The notes: generated by a model not told the origin, from the sequence alone. DNA of 64,000 nt from Clostridium massiliamazoniense (GCF_001403635.1 NZ_LN879468.1:1054001-1118000), one strand, 5' to 3'; positions 28,290 to 37,953 are shown, counted from the first letter of the stretch. Numbers and translations are program-made.

Positions 28290-28691
28290 TCATTGTATTA
28301 ATCTTTCAAAAGCTACAAATTTATCTATTTCTAAACTTTCCCTATTTATAATAACCTTAAATATTTTAGGACAATCCTCTTCTCTCCACTTTTTCATGTA
28401 ATTTGCATTAGCTTTACCTATATAATAACTTTTCTCTTCATAATAATCTGAGAACTCTAAAAATTCATTTACGCTATTTTTATCAAGTTTTATATTATCC
28501 TTATGAATATTATTAACTATAGGTATAAAAAATCTCATAGGTATTACATATGGATATCTTTTATTGCTTTTTATAAGCTTACTTTCAAATAAGGCTCTTT
28601 TAATTATAATATTTTCTTTTAATTCATCACTAACCTTTGCTTTAAAACTAATTTCTCCTCTTTTATTTAATTCCAATTTTATATTTATCAT
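28290..28691 (-). CDS. Hypothetical protein, 133 aa
   Basis: I do not recognise the family. GGAG lies at normal distance before ATG 28691 and the frame is complete. The product is basic and polar with no signal or membrane segment. It begins INIKLELNKRGEISFKAKVS and has a Tyr-rich middle (FSDYYEEKSYYIGKANANYM). It stands alone, convergent with the symporter gene. Confidence 0.6.
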   Translation of the reverse strand: MINIKLELNKRGEISFKAKVSDELKENIIIKRALFESKLIKSNKRYPYVIPMRFFIPIVNNIHKDNIKLDKNSVNEFLEFSDYYEEKSYYIGKANANYMKKWREEDCPKIFKVIINRESLEIDKFVAFERLIQ

Positions 28692-29140
28692 ATTAACTCC
28701 TTACCATCTTATAAATCTATTATAACTAGAAGTTGTAATACTTGCATCATATTTTATATAAGAAATACTTAATTTCTTATAAGTAAATTAAAACTTTATC
28801 CAATTATATTTTAATTCCCTATATTAAATTCCATTAAATAAATTAATATAAATAAATGAAACTCATTTATTTGATCTAATGAGTTCTCTTAAATCAAGTA
28901 TTATTTTTTATAATTCTATATATCTTTAATTAAATTATGTAAAATTATTGATTTCACCTTACATTTTTTCATTATTTCTATTTATATAGGGATAATTTTA
29001 AGTGAAATTAATTTTATTCTAAAAACTCTAACAAATCGTTTACTCATTATTTAATCATTTTACAAAATAACCTGTTATAATAAAGACATAGACAAGAAAC
29101 ATACAAAAAAAAATTAGTGCATTAGGGGAGGACATAATTT
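28692..29140. other. AT-rich intergenic region with one hairpin
   Basis: 449 bp without a gene between two divergently transcribed genes. AACTCATT/AATGAGTT arms (about 28859-28885) make a small hairpin. TATAAT at 29076-29081 could be the -10 box of the YtxH operon, but no well-spaced -35 is visible, so an alternative sigma factor is possible. Confidence 0.4.
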
Positions 29141-29620
29141 ATGATAAAAAGATTTATAGAGGAAAAGAAGGAAGCAAAAAGAAGAGAGGCTAGAAGAAAC
29201 ACTATAAAAAATGTTAGTATAGCAGCTACTGTAGGTACATCAGTTGGGGTAATAGGTGGAACTATAGGCGGAATTTTATTCGCTCCTAAATCAGGACAAG
29301 AAACAAGAGAAGATATTAAAAATAAAGCTATTGAAACAAATGAAACTATAAAGGTTAAAGCTTGTGAATTAAAAGAGACTATAAATGTTGAGTTAAAAAA
29401 CAAACAAGAATCTTTAATGGATGCAAAATCAAGAATTCAAGCTTACTTAGAAGAAAAGAAAGCTGAAAGACTTGCTAAAACTGCTGAAGTTGATGCTATA
29501 GATGAAGAAATAGCATTAATTGATGATGTACAAGCTACTGAAGCTCCTGCAGAAATTATTGCAGAAGAAGTTTCTGAAACTTCAGAAGAAATATCTGAAG
29601 ATGTTGAAAATGAAAAGTAA
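29141..29620 (+). CDS. YtxH-family envelope protein
   Basis: 159 aa. A basic, charged N-terminus is followed by a Gly-rich hydrophobic segment, AATVGTSVGVIGGTIGGILF, then the YtxH signature APKSGQETREDIKNK. The long remaining tail is helical and Glu-rich and ends EEISEDVENEK. YtxH proteins are membrane-associated and often stress- or sporulation-linked; the molecular role is not known. A GGGGAGG site precedes ATG 29141. The DUF948-type gene follows 43 bp later, a frequent pairing. Confidence 0.85.
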   Translation: MIKRFIEEKKEAKRREARRNTIKNVSIAATVGTSVGVIGGTIGGILFAPKSGQETREDIKNKAIETNETIKVKACELKETINVELKNKQESLMDAKSRIQAYLEEKKAERLAKTAEVDAIDEEIALIDDVQATEAPAEIIAEEVSETSEEISEDVENEK

Positions 29621-29663
29621 TTTAATTATAAATTAAATATATATAACCATTGGAGGAAAGCAA

Positions 29664-29993
29664 ATGATAGAGATTAATGTTTTTGATTTCTTCTGGTTAG
29701 TAATAGGTATACTAGGTGCTATTTGCCTAGTATACCTTATAGTTCTTCTATTTAATATTACTAAACTAGTTAAGAATATAAATAACATTTTATTAGAGAA
29801 CAAAAAGGATTTGACAAAAAGTATAGAAAACTTACATGAAGTAAGTGATAATGTGAAAGACATAAGTAATGTACTTACAGAAACAACAGCTGAAGCCTTA
29901 ATAGTTAAGGATAATATAAGCAATCAAATAAACTCTTTTAAAGGTTCTATTGGTGCATTTCGTAATGCCTTTAGCCTTTTTAAAAGAAAATAA
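29664..29993 (+). CDS. DUF948-type membrane protein
   Basis: 109 aa with one N-terminal membrane helix (FFWLVIGILGAICLVYLIVL) followed by an amphipathic coiled-coil-like stretch (NLHEVSDNVKDISNVLTETT), as in DUF948 proteins that accompany YtxH. TTGGAGGAAAG precedes the ATG. It probably forms a membrane pair with the YtxH protein. A hairpin-rich decayed repeat lies just downstream and could end the transcript. Confidence 0.8.
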   Translation: MIEINVFDFFWLVIGILGAICLVYLIVLLFNITKLVKNINNILLENKKDLTKSIENLHEVSDNVKDISNVLTETTAEALIVKDNISNQINSFKGSIGAFRNAFSLFKRK

Positions 29994-30021
29994 ACTTTTA
30001 TTAAAATTTAAATAAACCATT

Positions 30022-30115
30022 TTAGAAGCTCTTCATTTCTACTACGGCTTTTGTAGAAGAAATGAAGAGTTTCTTTAGGTTGTAATCAATGATAAACTAT
30101 ATGGCTATCTAAAAC
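30022..30115 (+). repeat. Decayed long repeat (family 1), copy G
   Basis: AGAAGCTCTTCATTTCTAC pairs with a GTAGAAGAAATGAAGAG arm and then runs into TTTCTTTAGG, AATGATAAACTATATGGCTA and TCTAAAA. The order and wording match the inner half of copies E and F with many changes. The strong stem followed by TTTCTTT may also serve as the terminator of the YtxH-DUF948 operon. Confidence 0.55.
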
Positions 30116-30372
30116 ACTCCCCTAATCTCTCTCCTCTTTTTATGTAATTTAAAATATGTTATTAAATTCATATAATTCCATTTAGTTCTTTAAAAATTAT
30201 TCTATTTTTATATTAATTTAATATTCTATTAAATATATTAACTATTTTTTAATTCCATTGAATTTATACCATTATGTGTATATAATTTTTTTGTTTAGTA
30301 ATTTTAAACTTTATGTTTAGTGTAACTTACTTTTTATTAATAGGTTCCACTAAAAATTTATTTAAATGTATT

Positions 30373-30432
30373 ATGATAACTTCGACTATGTATTCAGATG
30401 GAGTCAAAACTCCACCTGAATTAAGTCTACGT
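30373..30432 (-). repeat. Short palindromic intergenic repeat (family 2), copy 3
   Basis: On the minus strand: AGACTTAATTCAGGTGGAG, a short loop, CTCCATCTGAAT, then the conserved tail CGAAGTTATCA. It lies just before the pot operon regulator, within a 468-bp gap whose other content is the decayed repeat copy G and plain AT-rich DNA. Confidence 0.7.
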
Positions 30433-30461
30433 TTATAAAAATATATGGAGGGATTAGTTAA

Positions 30462-31001
30462 TTGGATATTGGAAAAAAAATTAAAAGATTAAGAATTGCA
30501 AAACAATTAACTCAAGAAGAGCTTGCTATAAGATGCGAATTATCTAAGGGATTTATTTCTCAAGTTGAAAATGACTTAACTTCACCATCCATAGCTACTT
30601 TAATAGATATTTTAGATATTCTTGGTACAAATCTTCAAGAATTTTTTAATGAAGATAAAATAGAAAAAATTCATTTTAAAGATGAAGATATGTTTGAAAA
30701 AGAAAATAAGGATTTAAAATATAATATTAAATGGCTTGTTCCTAATGCTCAAAAAAACCATATGGAGCCAATTTTCCTTACCTTAAATCCACTTGGTAAG
30801 TACAATCTTGAAGAACCACATGAAGGTGAAGAATTTGGTTTTGTATTAGAAGGAACTATTATTCTCCATTTAGGAAAAAGGAAATTTAAAATTAAAGAAG
30901 GTGAAAGTTTCTATTTTAAATCAGTACATAAACACTATGTTTCAAATCCTAATAAATCTATAGCTAAACTTATTTGGATTTCAACTCCACCTTCATTCTA
31001 A
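30462..31001 (+). CDS. Xre-cupin transcription regulator of the polyamine operon
   Basis: 179 aa: an N-terminal Xre helix-turn-helix (IGKKIKRLRIAKQLTQEELA, KGFISQVENDLTSPSIATLI; about 3-63) and a C-terminal cupin sensor domain (EEPHEGEEFGFVLEGTIILH). This layout is that of PuuR/PotR-type regulators. It is followed after 25 bp by potABCD on the same strand, so it most likely controls the operon in response to a polyamine-related ligand. The start is TTG 30462 with TGGAGG upstream. Confidence 0.88.
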   Translation: MDIGKKIKRLRIAKQLTQEELAIRCELSKGFISQVENDLTSPSIATLIDILDILGTNLQEFFNEDKIEKIHFKDEDMFEKENKDLKYNIKWLVPNAQKNHMEPIFLTLNPLGKYNLEEPHEGEEFGFVLEGTIILHLGKRKFKIKEGESFYFKSVHKHYVSNPNKSIAKLIWISTPPSF

Positions 31002-31026
31002 TAATTAAAAAAAGGGGTGTGTTTTT

Positions 31027-32082
31027 TTGAAAAGCAACGTTATTATTCAGTTAAACAATATATCAAAAACTTACGAGGATACAACTGTCCTTAATGATTT
31101 TTCTCTTTCTATAAAAAAAAATGAATTTCTTACCCTTTTAGGTCCAAGTGGCTGTGGGAAAACTACAACCCTAAAAATTCTTGCTGGCTTTGAACATGCT
31201 GATAAAGGTGAGGTTCTATTTGAAAATAAAAATATAAATAATATGCCACCCTATGAAAGACCTTTAAATACAGTATTTCAAAAATATGCTTTATTTCCTC
31301 ATATGAACGTATTTGAAAATGTAGCCTTTGGTTTAAAAATAAAAAAATTAAAAAAAGATGTTATAGAACAAAAAGTAAAAGAAATGCTTAAATTAGTTTC
31401 TTTATCAGGTTATGAAAATAGGTCTATTAACTCCTTAAGTGGTGGACAACAACAAAGAATAGCCATTGCTCGTGCTTTAGTTAATGAACCTAATGTCCTA
31501 TTACTTGACGAACCCTTAGGTGCTTTAGACTTTCAATTAAGAAAGGATATGCAAATAGAGTTAAAAAGAATTCAACAAAAATTAGGTATAACATTTATTT
31601 TTGTAACCCATGATCAAGAGGAAGCTCTTTCAATGTCTGACACTATAGTCGTTATGAATAAAGGTAAAATTCAACAAATGGGCACTCCAGAAGATATTTA
31701 TAATGAACCTGCTAATAAATTTGTTGCTAAGTTTATTGGTGAAAGTAATATAATTTCTGGTGTAATGCTTGAAGACTTTAAAGTTAAATTTTATGACTTT
31801 ATTTTTACCTGTGTTGATAAAGGATTCAAGGCAAATGAAAAGGTTGATGTTGTAATAAGACCTGAAGATATAGAAATGATTCCTAAAGAAAAAGCAAATA
31901 TTACTGGTATAGTTACATCTGTAGTATTTAAAGGAGTTCACTATGAAATATTAGTGAAGAGCCACAATTCAACTTGGAAAATTCATAGTACTAAAAATGC
32001 TACAGTAGGCGATGAAATAGGACTTACTTTCACTCCAGAAAGTATTCATATTATGAAAAGTGAGGATGATGGCAATGAATAA
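31027..32082 (+). CDS. potA: Spermidine/putrescine import ATP-binding protein
   Basis: ATPase of the PotABCD importer. At 351 aa it has Walker [10 protein letters not shown] at about 39-47, Q-loop [17 protein letters not shown] signature [15 protein letters not shown], Walker [13 protein letters not shown] and H-loop [15 protein letters not shown]-terminal TOBE-type regulatory domain starts near residue 240. The start is TTG 31027, 9 nt after AAAGGGGTG. The 3' end overlaps potB. Confidence 0.96.
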   Translation: MKSNVIIQLNNISKTYEDTTVLNDFSLSIKKNEFLTLLGPSGCGKTTTLKILAGFEHADKGEVLFENKNINNMPPYERPLNTVFQKYALFPHMNVFENVAFGLKIKKLKKDVIEQKVKEMLKLVSLSGYENRSINSLSGGQQQRIAIARALVNEPNVLLLDEPLGALDFQLRKDMQIELKRIQQKLGITFIFVTHDQEEALSMSDTIVVMNKGKIQQMGTPEDIYNEPANKFVAKFIGESNIISGVMLEDFKVKFYDFIFTCVDKGFKANEKVDVVIRPEDIEMIPKEKANITGIVTSVVFKGVHYEILVKSHNSTWKIHSTKNATVGDEIGLTFTPESIHIMKSEDDGNE

Positions 32083-32905
32083 TAAAAAGTCTAAATCACT
32101 TTTAGCCTACCCCTATGTGGTTTGGAGTTTAATATTTATAGTTGCTCCTATTGTGATAATTTTAGTCCTTAGTTTTCTTAAAACTACAAATGGACAAACT
32201 GTTTTTTCTTTAGACAACTATAAAAAAATATTAAATCCAATTTATTTAAACATATTTCTTCATTCAATTATATTAGCATTTATTTCTACAGTTTTATGCT
32301 TAATTTTAGGTTATCCTGTAGCTTATATTATATCTAAATATAATTTTAAAAAAAGAAATATCTTAATATTACTTTTTATTCTTCCAATGTGGATGAACTT
32401 TTTAATCAGAACCTATGCTTGGATGGCCATTTTAAATACTAATGGTATATTAAATAATATCTTAGGAATTTTCGGTATATCACCAGTAAAATTTCTATAT
32501 ACAGAAGGTGCTGTACTTTTAGGTATGGTTTATAACTTCCTTCCATTCATGGTTATACCTATTTATACTGTTTTAATAAAACTTGACCAAACTCTTATAG
32601 ATGCTTCCTATGATTTAGGAGCTACAAAGCTTCAAACTTTTAAGAAGGTAATTCTTCCTTTAAGTTTACCTGGAGTTATATCTGGTATAACAATGGTATT
32701 TATGCCTGCTGTTTCAACTTTTGTTATTTCTCGATTACTTGGTGGTAGTAAATATCTACTTGTTGGAAACCTAATTGAACAGGAAATAACAGCTGTTGGT
32801 GATTGGAATTTAGGATCTTCACTTGCTATATTTATGATGATTCTAATACTGATTTCCATGGCCTTTATGACTAAATATGAAAAGAAATATGCAGGAAAGG
32901 ATTGA
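32075..32905 (+). CDS. potB: Spermidine/putrescine permease PotB
   Basis: Inner-membrane subunit with six helices. [20 protein letters not shown] is the first, and the EAA-loop that docks on PotA reads [20 protein letters not shown]. The start is ATG 32075 (about 276 aa), with GAGG 10 nt upstream, inside the 3' end of potA; alternative starts at 32060 and 32066 are worse placed. Its 3' end lies very close to potC, so translation is probably coupled. Confidence 0.94.
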   Translation: MNNKKSKSLLAYPYVVWSLIFIVAPIVIILVLSFLKTTNGQTVFSLDNYKKILNPIYLNIFLHSIILAFISTVLCLILGYPVAYIISKYNFKKRNILILLFILPMWMNFLIRTYAWMAILNTNGILNNILGIFGISPVKFLYTEGAVLLGMVYNFLPFMVIPIYTVLIKLDQTLIDASYDLGATKLQTFKKVILPLSLPGVISGITMVFMPAVSTFVISRLLGGSKYLLVGNLIEQEITAVGDWNLGSSLAIFMMILILISMAFMTKYEKKYAGKD

Positions 32906-32915
32906 TTATAAAATT

Positions 32916-33713
32916 ATGCTAAAGAAACTAAGTAATTTTCTATCTAGGTTTTATATATTTATTATTTTCTTATTTCTTTATGCCCCTATATTGGTATTAA
33001 TGGTCTTTTCCTTTAATGACTCTAAATCAATGTCTGTTTGGAAAGGCTTTACCCTAAAATGGTATGGAGAATTACTTAATGACCAAAGAATTTTGCAAGC
33101 ACTTTATTATACCCTATTAATTGCTATTATTTCTTCTGTAGTAGCTACTATTATAGGAACAATAAGTGCCATTGGAATAAGTAAAATGAGAGGTCCTATG
33201 AAAAGACTTATTTTAAACATAAATTATTTACCTGTACTTAATCCAGATATAGTAACTGGTATAGCTCTTATGAGTCTTTTTGGTGCTATAGCCTTAATCA
33301 TCCCTCTTCAACCGGGATTTATGACTTTACTTTTAGCACATATAACTTTTAGTATTCCATATGTTATTTTATCAATTTTACCTAAATTAAAACAACTTCC
33401 ACCTAACTTAGTAGAAGCTGCTTTAGATTTAGGTGCAACTCCTTTTTATGCTATAAGAAAAGTACTATTACCTCAAATTAAGCCTGGTATTGCAGCTGGA
33501 TTTTTAATGGCTTTCACCATGTCCATTGATGATTTTGTAATAAGCTTCTTTACTACAGGACCTGGGGTATCAAATTTATCTATAGAAATATATGCTATGG
33601 CAAGGAGAGGTATAAAACCTGAAATAAATGCTTTATCTACTATTATGTTTGTTGTTGTTCTTATTCTACTATTAGTAGTTAACAGCAAAGATTCTTTAAT
33701 AAAGGAGGACTAA
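32916..33713 (+). CDS. potC: Spermidine/putrescine permease PotC
   Basis: Second membrane subunit of the importer. It begins KKLSNFLSRFYIFIIFLFLY with the first helix and keeps the PotC core FSFNDSKSMSVWKGFTLKWY and the EAA loop LVEAALDLGATPFYAIRKVL. I chose ATG 32916 (265 aa), because starts at 32877 or 32889 would add a hydrophilic stretch not seen in PotC. The nearest AGGAAAGG is 15 nt away, so the exact start is uncertain. potD follows 6 bp after the stop. Confidence 0.93.
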   Translation: MLKKLSNFLSRFYIFIIFLFLYAPILVLMVFSFNDSKSMSVWKGFTLKWYGELLNDQRILQALYYTLLIAIISSVVATIIGTISAIGISKMRGPMKRLILNINYLPVLNPDIVTGIALMSLFGAIALIIPLQPGFMTLLLAHITFSIPYVILSILPKLKQLPPNLVEAALDLGATPFYAIRKVLLPQIKPGIAAGFLMAFTMSIDDFVISFFTTGPGVSNLSIEIYAMARRGIKPEINALSTIMFVVVLILLLVVNSKDSLIKED

Positions 33714-33719
33714 ATAATT

Positions 33720-34805
33720 ATGGGAAAAAAATTAAAATTCTTATCTCTATTACTAATTCCTTTATTAATATTTACAGGTTGTACTCTTAATAAAAAATCT
33801 GAAGATGATAAGAAAGATAAAAAAGATAATGTTCTTTATATATACAACTGGGGCGATTACATTGACCCAAGTCTTTTAAAGAAATTTGAAGATGAAACTG
33901 GTATAAAAGTTAAGTATGATGTTTTTGATACTAATGAAATAATGTATCAAAAAATTAGTAATGGTAGTTTAAATTACGACCTTATAATTCCTTCTGATTA
34001 TATGGTTGAAAAAATGATTAGCGAAAATTTATTGGCAGAACTTAACTTTGATAATATTCCTAACTACAAATATATAAATGATAATTTTAAAAATTTAGCT
34101 TATGATAAAGATAGTAAATATTCCGTACCTTATATGTGGGGTACTGTTGGAATAATGTATAATAAAAAAATGGTTAAGGAACCTGTTGATAGTCTTAATA
34201 TTCTTTGGGATGAAAAATATAAAGATCAAATAATAATGGTTGATAGTCCTAGAGATGCTTTTGGTTTAACTTTAAAGAAACTTGGTTATAGCCTAAACAC
34301 TACTAATCCACAAGAATTAGAAGCAGCTAAAAATGAACTAATAAAGCAAAAAAGCTCTGGCTTAATTAGAGCTTATATGGTTGATGAAGTTAAAGATGCA
34401 ATGCTGTCTGGTGAGGCTGCTCTTGCTGTAGTTTGGTCTGGTGATGCTATAACATTAATGGATGAAAATCCAGACTTAGGTTATGCATTCCCTAAGGAAG
34501 GTTCTAACAAATGGTTTGATGCATTATGTATTCCTAAAAATGCTAAACATAAAGAAAATGCAGAGAAATTTATTAATTTCCTATGTGACCCTGAAAATGC
34601 TGCTTTAAATGCTGAATATATAGGTTATTCAACTCCAAATACTGAAGCACTTAAATTACTTCCAAAGGAAGTTCAAGAAAATCCTGTAGCTTATCCTGAC
34701 TTATCAAAGCTTAATAATTTTGAAGTATTCATTGATTTAGGTAATGATGTAAATAGAGAAATTAACCAAGCTTGGATTGAAGTTAAAGCAACTAGAGAAA
34801 AATAA
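33720..34805 (+). CDS. potD: Spermidine/putrescine-binding lipoprotein
   Basis: Substrate-binding subunit. A lipoprotein signal ends at IFTGC with Cys21 as the lipidated residue, followed by a charged Lys/Asp linker. The mature part has VLYIYNWGDYIDPSLLKKFE, the PotD hallmark, and SVPYMWGTVGIMYN. At 361 aa it is of normal length. AAAGGAGG lies before ATG 33720. The transcript probably ends at the hairpin of long repeat copy C, which starts 9 bp after the stop. Confidence 0.95.
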   Translation: MGKKLKFLSLLLIPLLIFTGCTLNKKSEDDKKDKKDNVLYIYNWGDYIDPSLLKKFEDETGIKVKYDVFDTNEIMYQKISNGSLNYDLIIPSDYMVEKMISENLLAELNFDNIPNYKYINDNFKNLAYDKDSKYSVPYMWGTVGIMYNKKMVKEPVDSLNILWDEKYKDQIIMVDSPRDAFGLTLKKLGYSLNTTNPQELEAAKNELIKQKSSGLIRAYMVDEVKDAMLSGEAALAVVWSGDAITLMDENPDLGYAFPKEGSNKWFDALCIPKNAKHKENAEKFINFLCDPENAALNAEYIGYSTPNTEALKLLPKEVQENPVAYPDLSKLNNFEVFIDLGNDVNREINQAWIEVKATREK

Positions 34806-34813
34806 TAGAAAGA

Positions 34814-34884
34814 TGGGGATGTATCAAATTACAGATACATCCTCTCTTCCTTTTATCTAGCTATATAGCTATCTCGGCAGATGA
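34814..34884 (+). repeat. Long palindromic repeat (family 1), copy C, arms only
   Basis: About 70 bp: the GGGATGTATC/GATACATCC hairpin, CCTTTTATCTAGCTATATAG fused directly to the opposite arm GCTATCTCGGCAGATGA. The centre was lost, apparently by recombination at the shared AGCTATATAG word. The right arm overlaps the 3' end of the convergent 5'-nucleotidase gene and supplies its last codons and stop. Confidence 0.85.
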
Positions 34885-36588
34885 TAAAACTTCATGTAAA
34901 CTAAAATTTAATTTATAGAGATAATTTAAATTTAAAAATTGATTCCATACTCTCTCATCTTTTTTATTTATAATACTATTCTCTTTATATTCAAAAGTAA
35001 TTTCACCAAATTCCTTAAATTTTTCAATTAAAACATCTCGCACTGCTCTTCCTGTATCCTTAAAATCTATAGCTCCAGTAAAATCATAATTATCCCCTTT
35101 ATAATACATAAAATCATTAGTTACCACAGTATAGTACTTATCCATTTCTATTTCTGTCCCATCTAATAATTTCATAGAAGAAATCCTATTACCATAGTCC
35201 TTAGTACTATCGTAATATACATTTAATCCGTAAAATTGAATCCCTCCTATATTTTCATTCATTATGCCATGCTCCATTATTCTTTTTAAATCTGTTCCTT
35301 TTAATTTCATAGTTACTAAATTATTATCAAAAGGCATAATATCCCACATATCTCCTACTGTTATAATTCCTTTATTTAAAGTTCTTCTCATTCCACCACT
35401 ATTAATTAAACCTATTTGTGAACCTGATAATTCAACCATAGATTTTGTAATAAATTGCCCTAACATGGTAACACCATTAATAGTTCTTTTATGTGTCAAG
35501 TCCTTATCTATAAAAGCAACTTTTTCTTTTAATTTAGGGTTTAATTCTTTTTCATACTTATTAACTATATTCTTTATTTTTTTATCTTCTTTAAGATTAT
35601 TAATCCTTTTATAAAGTTTATCATAGGAAGGCTTTATATCTAAATTTCCATCAGGTCTTATAATTATTTCAAGCTTACCTAAAGCTCTACCATTACTTCC
35701 TGCCTGTACTATAGGAATATCATTTACAACCCCTGCAATATAAGTGTGACTATGACCTCCCACTATTCCATCAATACCTGTAGCTTTTTTAGCTAAGTTC
35801 TCTAATTCTCCTGTTATGGTTCCATCTGCTCCTTGCCTTCCACCTAAGTGACTTAAAACAATAACTATATCCACAGCTTTTTCTGTTTTTAAGTACTTAG
35901 CCCACTCACTTGCTGCCACTGCTGGGTCTTTAAACTCTAAGTCTTTTATATTTTCAGTTTTTGTTTTATATATACTTTCAGGAGTAGTAATTCCAATGAA
36001 CCCAACCTTAATCCCTTCAAATTCTTCAATAACATAGGGTTTAGCCCATTGTACTACTTCCTTTGTATTCTTATCTATTATGTTAGAACCAAGAAAATCT
36101 ATAGATTCTGACCACTTTTTTATTTTATCTAATCCCCAATCAAATTCATGATTTCCTATAGCTGTATATTTCATTCCCATTTCCTTCAAAACCTCTGAAA
36201 CAGGTTTTCCATATAATAAATTAGAAATTGCACTACCTTGATAAAGATCTCCACCACCCACTAATATAGTGTTTTTTTCTTCTTCTTTTATTCTTTTAAC
36301 TTCTGCCCCTAACTTAGGAGCACCAATATTTATTCCAGATTCAATTATACTTCCATGTAAATCATTTATAGTTAATATGCTTATTTTTTTATACTGTTCA
36401 CTTTCTTCATTAATATTTTTTAAAGTTTCTATAGTTACCCTTGAAGACTTTCTTGAACCTATAACTTTAGCTTCTTTTTCTAAAGATTCAAAAATTATTA
36501 AGTATAATGTAGGTGTAATTAAAATAAAAATTATAAAAAATATTAATAAATATACTATTATTTTTCTTTTAGTATTTCTATTCTTCAT
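34861..36588 (-). CDS. Membrane-anchored 5'-nucleotidase/metallophosphatase
   Basis: Surface enzyme that probably dephosphorylates extracellular nucleotides. At 575 aa it has an N-terminal signal-anchor helix (about 8-30). The calcineurin-type domain has LTINDLHGS, VGGGDLYQGS, TAIGNHEFDWG, VLSHLGG and GGHSHTYI as metal ligands. The 5'-nucleotidase C-terminal domain has INSGGMRRTLNKGIITVGD and MPFDNNLVTMKLKG. The last seven residues (SSAEIAI) and the TAG stop are encoded by repeat copy C, so the original C-terminus was probably different. ATG 36588 is chosen on the basis of the signal anchor. Confidence 0.93.
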   Translation of the reverse strand: MKNRNTKRKIIVYLLIFFIIFILITPTLYLIIFESLEKEAKVIGSRKSSRVTIETLKNINEESEQYKKISILTINDLHGSIIESGINIGAPKLGAEVKRIKEEEKNTILVGGGDLYQGSAISNLLYGKPVSEVLKEMGMKYTAIGNHEFDWGLDKIKKWSESIDFLGSNIIDKNTKEVVQWAKPYVIEEFEGIKVGFIGITTPESIYKTKTENIKDLEFKDPAVAASEWAKYLKTEKAVDIVIVLSHLGGRQGADGTITGELENLAKKATGIDGIVGGHSHTYIAGVVNDIPIVQAGSNGRALGKLEIIIRPDGNLDIKPSYDKLYKRINNLKEDKKIKNIVNKYEKELNPKLKEKVAFIDKDLTHKRTINGVTMLGQFITKSMVELSGSQIGLINSGGMRRTLNKGIITVGDMWDIMPFDNNLVTMKLKGTDLKRIMEHGIMNENIGGIQFYGLNVYYDSTKDYGNRISSMKLLDGTEIEMDKYYTVVTNDFMYYKGDNYDFTGAIDFKDTGRAVRDVLIEKFKEFGEITFEYKENSIINKKDERVWNQFLNLNYLYKLNFSLHEVLSSAEIAI

Positions 36589-36777
36589 AAGTTTTCCTTC
36601 TCATAACTTTAAAATTTATCTGATAGCTAGATACTGTAATACTCCAATCTTCTATAAGCTGGAGATAAACAAATAACCTACCACTTTCCCTTTTAATATC
36701 CACCATATTTATACTTTTTATTCAGAAAATAAAAATTGTAGATGGAAATGTATTAAATAAACCCTTATCTTCATACA

Positions 36778-37026
36778 TTAACATCTACAATTTTCACCTT
36801 CTAGAACCATAGCTACTAGCGGACTTCTTGTTATATATTTTATTAAATTATTATAAAATTCTTTTCCTTCATGTTCTTTATAATGCTCTTTTGCAAGCTT
36901 TTCACTAATTTTCTAAAGTTTTAAATTTGTTACTTTTAAATTATTTTCTTTATAAATTTTAGTTATATATCCTATTAAATTCCTTTCAACTACATCTGGT
37001 TTAATTAATACTAATATTTTCTCAAT
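36778..37026 (-). pseudogene. ndk: Nucleoside diphosphate kinase relic
   Basis: The minus strand reads EKILVLIKPDVVERNLIGYI and VTNLKL, then a TAG stop at codon 38, then KISEKLAKEHYKEHEGKEFY and TRSPLVAMVLEGEN. These are the N-terminal 79 residues of Ndk in one frame without indels. The start is ATT where ATG is expected, and the chain stops after MVLEGEN, so the active-site His region and C-terminus (about 60 residues) are gone. It is a dead gene in the 460-bp gap before the 5'-nucleotidase. A 13-bp inverted repeat flanks its truncated end (36732-36744, 36782-36794). Confidence 0.88.
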
Positions 37027-37050
37027 ATTTATAAAATCTACCTACTTTAA

Positions 37051-37617
37051 TTATATATTTTCCCAAAGCTCTTCTATACTCTCATGACTATCGAATATTG
37101 TCTCCATAATTTTATCTGCATCGTCTTCCTTCCAAGTCTCATATCTTTTCTTTCTTGATAGATATACTATTTTCTCTTCAGAAAATTCTTTTTCAATAGT
37201 CTCCTCTTCTGCTTTCTTCATATATTCATCTAAAGTATCTTTTATTTTATTTTTTACTTCTATAGTTTTGACACGCTCATTATTTTCATCTCTAAAATCA
37301 ATAATCATTCTTTCCTCTTTATTTAGTACATTTAGAAAATCATTATGCCACTCATAACTATAGTTAAACCATAAATCATATGTTGTTTCAAAATCATTAT
37401 TAAACTGAAATAAAATTAGTAATAAAAAACATTTTCCATCTCCAACTATAGAACTTTTCATTGCCACCAATTTATCTTCTCTTATGTCTTTTATCGTATC
37501 TTTATAATCTTTTATAAAAAATATTGGTAAAATTTCATCATTAACTTCTACTATTAAAGGTAACACAGTTCCAACTTCCCTTTTCTCTAAAAGATCATTT
37601 ACTGTATAGTTATTCAA
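37051..37617 (-). CDS. Hypothetical protein, 188 aa
   Basis: I do not recognise the family. The start is probably TTG 37617, with AGGAAGTG 7 nt upstream; ATG 37638 lacks a ribosome site. The product is acidic and soluble. An N-terminal beta-rich half contains VGTVLPLIVEVNDEILPIFF, and a helical charged C-terminal half contains DTLDEYMKKAEEETIEKEFS and ends ESIEELWENI. It sits just upstream of the ndk relic on the same strand. Confidence 0.6.
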   Translation of the reverse strand: MNNYTVNDLLEKREVGTVLPLIVEVNDEILPIFFIKDYKDTIKDIREDKLVAMKSSIVGDGKCFLLLILFQFNNDFETTYDLWFNYSYEWHNDFLNVLNKEERMIIDFRDENNERVKTIEVKNKIKDTLDEYMKKAEEETIEKEFSEEKIVYLSRKKRYETWKEDDADKIMETIFDSHESIEELWENI

Positions 37618-37706
37618 ATTATCACTTCCTACTATCATTTGCTATCAAATAAATTATAACCTTTCGCAACACAAATTAAAACTTTTTGTAATAAAATAGT
37701 TATTTT

Positions 37707-37953
37707 TTATGGTTGTATTTTTTCTATTAATTCTTTCTTTCCATTATCAATTTTTAATATTACTGCTTCTTTAACAGCTGAATTATCTTCACCAAATTTT
37801 ATATTTCCTGTTACACCTTTTACTTCTATATTCTTAAGAGCTTCTACTACATCAACCAAAAAAATGATTTATATGATAAGGTCCATTTTTAATTAATTGT
37901 CCATATGTAGGAGATTTCCCACTCAATGGACCAATAGCACCAATTTTAATTTA
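37707..37953 (-). pseudogene. Liv-type branched-chain amino acid binding protein relic
   Basis: The N-terminal piece reads IKIGAIGPLSGKSPTYGQLI KNG-like, the hallmark start of LivJ/LivK-type ligand-binding domains. It breaks off after about 28 codons and is joined to a C-terminal piece VEALKNIEVKGVTGNIKFGE and KIDNGKKELIEKIQP plus stop. About 300 central residues and the signal peptide are missing. It occupies most of the 530-bp gap between two hypothetical genes; the rest is AT-rich with a hairpin at 38080. Confidence 0.75.
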
